Shown here piece after piece: positions 59,993 to 64,000 of a DNA stretch of 64,000 nucleotides; within the stretch, counting starts at the first letter, position 1, and each line of letters opens with the position of its first letter. The DNA lies in NCBI RefSeq assembly GCF_023231945.1, contig NZ_JAJLJH010000002.1, positions 248,001-312,000 of the forward strand, read 5' to 3'. The notes under the pieces were generated by a model, which did not search any database, was not told where the DNA came from, and saw only the letters and a program-made list of their open reading frames with translations. A program made the position numbers and the translations under genes. This stretch comes from Scleromatobacter humisilvae (GTDB lineage: Bacteria; Pseudomonadota; Gammaproteobacteria; Burkholderiales; Burkholderiaceae_C).

Positions 59993-62185
59993 GTGAGTAT
60001 TCGAACGAGACTGCTGCTTCTCGTCTTCGCCGTCTGGCTGCCTGCGATGGCAGGCTTCGGCATGCTCGCCCGCTCGACCTACCTGCACGAGACGCGCGTC
60101 GCGACCAACCACCTGCGCGACTTGGCGCGTTCGATCAGCATGGCCGTCGACAGCGAGCTCGACAAGCGCGTCGCGATCGCCAACACGCTGGGCGCCGCGC
60201 GCTCGCTGAAGGAGGGCGAGCTCGAACGCTTCTACGAGCACGCGAAGCGCGCCACCGAGGGCAGCGGCAACACGGTGCTGGTGGTCGACGCCGAGCGCCA
60301 GATCATCAACACCCGCAGGCCCTTCGGCGAGCCCTTGCCGCTGCGCGGGTGGAAGCCCGATCCGCCGCTGGTCACCGGTGCGCCCGTCGTGGCGGACCTG
60401 ATGCACAGTTCGGTCAACGGCGTCCCGGTGCTGACGGTCATGGTGCCGGAGCCGGGCGTCGCGCCGCAGAAGGTCAACATCGGCGTCGCCTTCGGCCCGG
60501 ACGTGATCCAGCACGTGCTCGACATCCAGAAGCTGCCGCCCGGGGCGATCGCCTCGGTGCTCGACGGCAAGTACCAGACGGTGGCTCGCAGCAAGGATCC
60601 GCAGAAGTGGCTGGGCGTGCGGGCCGCCTCGGCCACGGTCGCGGCGGCCTCCAACGGCCTGCTCGACCAGCAGTTCGATTCGATGTCGCACGAGGGCGAG
60701 CCGACAGTGGCCGTCATCGCGCGGTCGGCGCGCTACGGCTGGACGGTGGGCGTGGGCCTGCCGCGTACCGCGCTCAACGAGCCGGCGATCCGCGTGACGA
60801 TCCAGGCCTTTGCCGCTGCCGGGATCCTGGCGGTCATCGGCCTCGGATTGGCGCTCTACTTCGCGCGCCAGATCGGCGGCCCGGTGCTGGCGCTGAGCGA
60901 CGCCGCCGCCGAGCTCGGCCGCGACCGCGTGCCCGAACCGCTGCGCACCGGGCTGTTCGAGGCCGACCAGGTGGGTGCCGCACTGCACGAGGCCGGGCTG
61001 CGTTCCGCGCGCGCCACCGAGCTGCTCGAGTCGCGCGTGGCCGAGGCGATCCGTCAGACGCAGGAGGCGCAGACTCGCCTGCTCGACGGCCAGAAGCACG
61101 AGGCGATCGGACGCCTGACCGGCGGTCTCGCGCACGACCTCAACAACTTCCTGCAGACCATGAGCACCGGCCTGCAGGTGCTGGACCGCCTCGTCAAGGA
61201 GGACGCCGGCCGGCGCGTGATCGAGGCCAGCACGCGCGCGCTCGACAAGGCGGCGACGCTGGTGCGCCAGATGCTCGCCTTCGGCCGCTCGCAGCCGCTC
61301 AAGCCGCAGCCGATCGACCTGCACGACTTCGTCCTGCGCTGCGACGACCTGATGGGCCGCGCCGTCGGCGGCAAGGTGCGCCTGACCGCCGACATCGAGC
61401 CCGGCCTGCCGCCGCTGATGGCCGACCCGACGCAGTTCGAGCTCGCCTTGCTCAACCTCGTGTTCAACGCGCGCGACGCGATGCCGGACGGCGGCACCGT
61501 GATGATCCGCGGCCGGCTGGCGAGCGCAACGCAGGCGTCCGCGCTGCCGTCGGGCCGCTACATCGCCGTCGACGTCGTCGATACCGGCGGGGGCATGGAC
61601 GCCGAGGTGCTGCAGCGCGTGTTCGAGCCGTACTTCACCACCAAGGCGGTGGGCGTGGGCAGCGGCCTCGGGCTGCCGCAGGTGCGCGCGTTCGCGGTGC
61701 AGTCCGGCGGCGCGGCCACGATCAGCAGCGAGCGCGGGGTCGGCACGACGGTGTCGCTGCTGCTGCCTGTCTCGCGCGACCCGGTGCAGGCGAGCGATGC
61801 CGCGTCGGCGGCGCCGGCCGAGTTCATGCCGCTGCGGGTGCTGTTCGTCGAGGACGACCTGCTGGTGTCGTCGGTGGTGGTGCCCGCGCTGCGGGCGGCC
61901 GGCCACACGGTGCGCCACTGCCTCAACGGCGAGGCCGCGGCGCGCGCGCTGCAGGACGGCGGACTGTTCGACATCGTGTTCACCGACGTCGTGATGCCCG
62001 GCGCCATGAGCGGCCTGGACCTCGCGGCCTGGTGCCAGGCCAACATCCCGGCGATGGCGGTGATCGTGGCCACCGGCTACACCACGCAGCACATCGACGC
62101 GGGCGTGAAGGTGCTCTCCAAGCCGTACTCGATCGAGACGCTGCTGATGGAACTGCAGTACGCGGTGCGCGTGAAGCGGACGTAG
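59993..62185 (+). CDS. Membrane hybrid histidine kinase, periplasmic sensor-HisKA-HATPase-REC
   Basis: 730 residues from GTG 59993 (AGGGA upstream); GTG 59954 is an alternative. Helix 1 LLLLVFAVWLPAMAGFGML, a periplasmic PDC-like sensor to about residue 265, helix 2 IQAFAAAGILAVIGLGLAL. HisKA has GGLAHDLNNFLQTM with H381. The ATPase has DTGGGMD and GSGLGLPQ. The receiver has VEDDLLV and VFTDVVMPGAMSG. No regulator gene is adjacent; independent of the iron module by a 111-bp gap. Confidence 0.88.
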   Translation: MSIRTRLLLLVFAVWLPAMAGFGMLARSTYLHETRVATNHLRDLARSISMAVDSELDKRVAIANTLGAARSLKEGELERFYEHAKRATEGSGNTVLVVDAERQIINTRRPFGEPLPLRGWKPDPPLVTGAPVVADLMHSSVNGVPVLTVMVPEPGVAPQKVNIGVAFGPDVIQHVLDIQKLPPGAIASVLDGKYQTVARSKDPQKWLGVRAASATVAAASNGLLDQQFDSMSHEGEPTVAVIARSARYGWTVGVGLPRTALNEPAIRVTIQAFAAAGILAVIGLGLALYFARQIGGPVLALSDAAAELGRDRVPEPLRTGLFEADQVGAALHEAGLRSARATELLESRVAEAIRQTQEAQTRLLDGQKHEAIGRLTGGLAHDLNNFLQTMSTGLQVLDRLVKEDAGRRVIEASTRALDKAATLVRQMLAFGRSQPLKPQPIDLHDFVLRCDDLMGRAVGGKVRLTADIEPGLPPLMADPTQFELALLNLVFNARDAMPDGGTVMIRGRLASATQASALPSGRYIAVDVVDTGGGMDAEVLQRVFEPYFTTKAVGVGSGLGLPQVRAFAVQSGGAATISSERGVGTTVSLLLPVSRDPVQASDAASAAPAEFMPLRVLFVEDDLLVSSVVVPALRAAGHTVRHCLNGEAAARALQDGGLFDIVFTDVVMPGAMSGLDLAAWCQANIPAMAVIVATGYTTQHIDAGVKVLSKPYSIETLLMELQYAVRVKRT

Positions 62186-62198
62186 GCGCCTCGCTTGC
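62184..62198 (+). promoter_or_regulatory. Sigma-54-type promoter candidate before the flavodoxin-like gene
   Basis: AGGCGCCTCGCTTGC has GG-N10-GC and TTGC but few other matches. It is 34 bp before the ATG at 62232. The weakest member of the set. Confidence 0.35.
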
Positions 62199-62231
62199 CG
62201 GGGTCGGCCCATCCGACGAGGAGGGCACACC

Positions 62232-63302
62232 ATGACCGAAGTCCGCCGGGGCCAGGCGCCCGGACAGCTTTCCCGCAGCGAGTTCGGCGAGCGCTACCAG
62301 GCCTCGTTCCGCGATCCCGCGTTCCAGGCCGAGAAGGAGGCGCTGGTCCGCATCGAGGAGATCGCGTGGATCAACTACAAGGCCGAACGCAAGTCGCCCG
62401 TGACGCGCAAGGCCGGCCCGGGCTACGCCGATCCTGACTACGACCTGTCCGTCGACTGGCTGGCCGCCAAGGACGCGATCGCCGCGGCGCAGGCGACGTG
62501 GGCCGACGCGACGTCGCCATCGCGCGTGCTGGTGATCAACGGCTCGTCTCGCAACGACGGCAGTTGTCCCGGCGAGATCTCGAAGTCGTTCCGTCTCGCG
62601 AAGTGGATGACCGAGGAACTCGAAGGGCAGGGCATGCTGGTCGACACGCTGGACCTGAGCCTGACGACCTCCGAATACGGCCGCAGGATCCACCCGTGCA
62701 AGGGGTGCGTGTCGACCGCGATGCCGCTGTGCCATTGGCCCTGCAGCTGCTATCCCAACCACGCGCTGGGGCAGACCGGCGACTGGATGAACGAGATCTA
62801 CCCGCGCTGGGTCGCCGCGCACGCCATCGTCATCGTCACGCCGGTCTACTGGTACCAGTCGCCGAGCCCGCTCAAGCTGATGATCGACCGCATGGTCTGT
62901 GCCGACGGCGGCAACGACGACCCGTCGTCGACGCACGGCAAGAAGGCGGCGCAGGCCAAGGACCTCGAGATGAAGGGCTGGGACTATCCGCAGCACGTGG
63001 CCGGACGCGCCTACGGGGTGATGGTGCACGGCGACGTCGCCGGCATCGAGGGATCGCGCCGCAGCCTCACCGACTGGCTGGACTGGATGGGCCTCATCGA
63101 CTCCGGCCAGCCGGCGCAGCTCGATCGCTTCATCGGCTACTACGAGCCGTACGCGACGAGCCACGAGACGCTCGATCTCGACCTGCCGGTGCAGCAGGAG
63201 GCGCGCAACGTGGCGCTGGCCGTCGCGCATGCGGTCAAGGAACTGCGCACCGGAACCCTGGCGGCGGTGCAGCCGAATCTCCGGCGACCGCGCCCGAAAT
63301 GA
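62232..63302 (+). CDS. Flavodoxin-family NAD(P)H-dependent oxidoreductase with Cys-rich insert
   Basis: 356 residues. A helical head of about 95 residues precedes an NADPH-FMN-reductase fold: VLVINGSSRNDGSCPGEISKS (FMN phosphate loop) and VTPVYWYQSPSPLKLMIDRM. A cysteine cluster (PCKGC...CHWPCSC) lies between them, a feature of iron-sulfur flavoprotein-like reductases. Electron acceptor unknown. GAGGAGGG precedes the ATG. Confidence 0.8.
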   Translation: MTEVRRGQAPGQLSRSEFGERYQASFRDPAFQAEKEALVRIEEIAWINYKAERKSPVTRKAGPGYADPDYDLSVDWLAAKDAIAAAQATWADATSPSRVLVINGSSRNDGSCPGEISKSFRLAKWMTEELEGQGMLVDTLDLSLTTSEYGRRIHPCKGCVSTAMPLCHWPCSCYPNHALGQTGDWMNEIYPRWVAAHAIVIVTPVYWYQSPSPLKLMIDRMVCADGGNDDPSSTHGKKAAQAKDLEMKGWDYPQHVAGRAYGVMVHGDVAGIEGSRRSLTDWLDWMGLIDSGQPAQLDRFIGYYEPYATSHETLDLDLPVQQEARNVALAVAHAVKELRTGTLAAVQPNLRRPRPK

Positions 63303-63318
63303 CGCCCGCGGCCGCCCG

Positions 63319-63741
63319 TCAGTGGGAGTGGCCGTGCGGCGGCGGCGCCTTCTTGGCGCCGCGCCTGCGCGCCGGCTGGCAATCGCTGCAGCGTCCGTAG
63401 AGCGTGATCTCGTGGCGCGAGACGCTGAAGCCCGGCGGCGCGAGTCCGGCGAGGTCGCCGGGGCAGTCGTGGACGTCGAACACGCGCTGGCAGGCGTCGC
63501 AGCGGAAATGGTGGTGATGCCCATGCCGCGCGAGCTCGTAGCGCGCGGCCTCGCCCGGCAGCGTCACGACCTGGATCTCGCCGGCGTCGACCAGCGACTT
63601 CAGATTGCGATAGACCGTGGCCAGGCCCAGCGCGGCGACGTGGCGGCGCGCCTCGTCCAGCACCTCGGTGGGCGAGAGCGGGCGTCCGGCGGCGGCGATG
63701 GCCTCTCGGATGGCGGTGTTCTGGCGGGTGGCTCGTTCCAT
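63319..63741 (-). CDS. Fur-family regulator, probably zinc-responsive (Zur-like)
   Basis: 140 residues. The winged helix (PLSPTEVLDEARR, GLATVYRNLKSLVDAGEI) is Fur-type. The metal-binding part has ARHGHHHHFRCDACQ with one CxxC and CSDC with the second, plus a His tail (HGHSH). Fur, PerR and Zur share this plan. Zinc is inferred from the divergent ZIP transporter and a shared palindrome between them. Confidence 0.88.
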   Translation of the reverse strand: MERATRQNTAIREAIAAAGRPLSPTEVLDEARRHVAALGLATVYRNLKSLVDAGEIQVVTLPGEAARYELARHGHHHHFRCDACQRVFDVHDCPGDLAGLAPPGFSVSRHEITLYGRCSDCQPARRRGAKKAPPPHGHSH

Positions 63742-63773
63742 GGCGATCCTCGGTCCAAATTCTGCCACGCCTG

Positions 63774-63797
63774 ATGATATTGAGGATGCATTATCAT
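63774..63797. promoter_or_regulatory. Zur-box-like palindrome between regulator and ZIP transporter
   Basis: Arms ATGATATTG and CATTATCAT (each 9 bases, complementary except at one position pair) flank 6 bases. It lies 7 bp before the ZIP ATG and 33 bp before the regulator ATG, so one site could control both. Confidence 0.6.
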
Positions 63798-63803
63798 TAA
63801 GCG

Positions 63804-64000
63804 ATGCTTGCTGGATTCTCCCCGGTCGCCCTGACCGCCGCTGCCGTGGTCTCGACGCTGGCCGGCGGCGCGATGGCGCTGCGCTTCCGCGACCGCCTGC
63901 ACTACCTGCTGGGTTTCACCGCAGGCGTGCTGCTGGGCGTCGTCGCGTTCGACCTGCTGCCGGAGATCTTCGCGCTCGCGCGCACCCACGGCTTCGACCC
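63804..64000 (+). CDS. ZIP-family metal transporter, N-terminal part, cut by window edge
   Basis: The first 65 codons are present. Two membrane helices are seen: LTAAAVVSTLAGGAMALRF and LLGFTAGVLLGVVAFDLLPEIF. The G-F-x-A-G-V-L-L...LLPE pattern is characteristic of ZIP proteins (ZupT/GufA type), which import Zn2+ and related metals. The remainder lies beyond base 64000. Divergent from the Zur-like regulator. Confidence 0.8.
   Translation, partial: MLAGFSPVALTAAAVVSTLAGGAMALRFRDRLHYLLGFTAGVLLGVVAFDLLPEIFALARTHGFD

Noticed and set aside
59252-62233. Open frame of about 993 codons on the minus strand
   Set aside because: Shadow of the PepSY and hybrid kinase genes, Arg/His/Ala-rich with no domain.

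Overview
The window looks like chromosomal DNA of a GC-rich betaproteobacterium, probably Burkholderiales of the Roseateles/Mitsuaria/Rubrivivax type. This is inferred from the very high GC, the gene repertoire (YqjD/YqjE-type membrane proteins, PRC-barrel and CBS stress proteins, a PiuC siderophore module, a liv ABC operon) and dense two-component signalling. I see no rRNA, tRNA, CRISPR array, prophage or insertion sequence. Both ends cut a gene: a cyclic glucan synthase on the left and a ZIP metal transporter on the right.

Region 1 (1-26 kb) is a stress and envelope island. It holds an NdvB-like glucan synthase, a hemerythrin, a secreted Thr/Pro-rich protein, a DUF883-holin-like operon, a PRC-barrel protein, a CBS-AsmA-antiporter operon, topoisomerase IB, an L,D-transpeptidase with a BrkB protein, a 1919-residue histidine kinase with nine HAMP-type repeats, a translationally coupled REC-kinase-REC protein, a one-domain response regulator, a glycine-zipper lipoprotein, an NtrC-type sigma-54 activator, a GlsB membrane protein, an acidic small protein and an Nramp-like transporter. 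Reading upstream regions by hand, I found sigma-54 type -24/-12 elements (GG-N10-GC, nearly all ending TTGC) before almost every transcription unit here. The same element precedes three outlying groups: an FMN reductase (33.3 kb), two small hydrophilic proteins (39.8 and 40.2 kb) and a flavodoxin-like protein (62.2 kb). I found none before the liv, TonB, msr, marR, calB or zur units. My main hypothesis is that the large kinase, its partner and the NtrC-type regulator form a phosphorelay driving a sigma-54 stress regulon.

Region 2 (26-40 kb) is mixed metabolism: a MauG/CcpA-type dihaem protein, a TPR protein with a 19-glycine run, a LysR regulator, a CurA-type reductase, a GAF/PAS hybrid kinase, an FMN reductase, a secreted pullulanase with a palindromic operator upstream, and an ABC exporter-type protein.

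Region 3 (40-64 kb) contains a diguanylate cyclase, a cupin, a thioesterase, a solute-binding protein without a signal peptide, an exported MsrB/MsrA pair, a MarR-EmrB pair next to a coniferyl-aldehyde-dehydrogenase-like gene, a DUF4118-like hybrid kinase, a complete livKHMGF operon, a Fur-box siderophore receptor with PiuC and a PepSY membrane protein, a further hybrid kinase, a flavodoxin-family reductase, and a Zur-like regulator divergent from a ZIP transporter.
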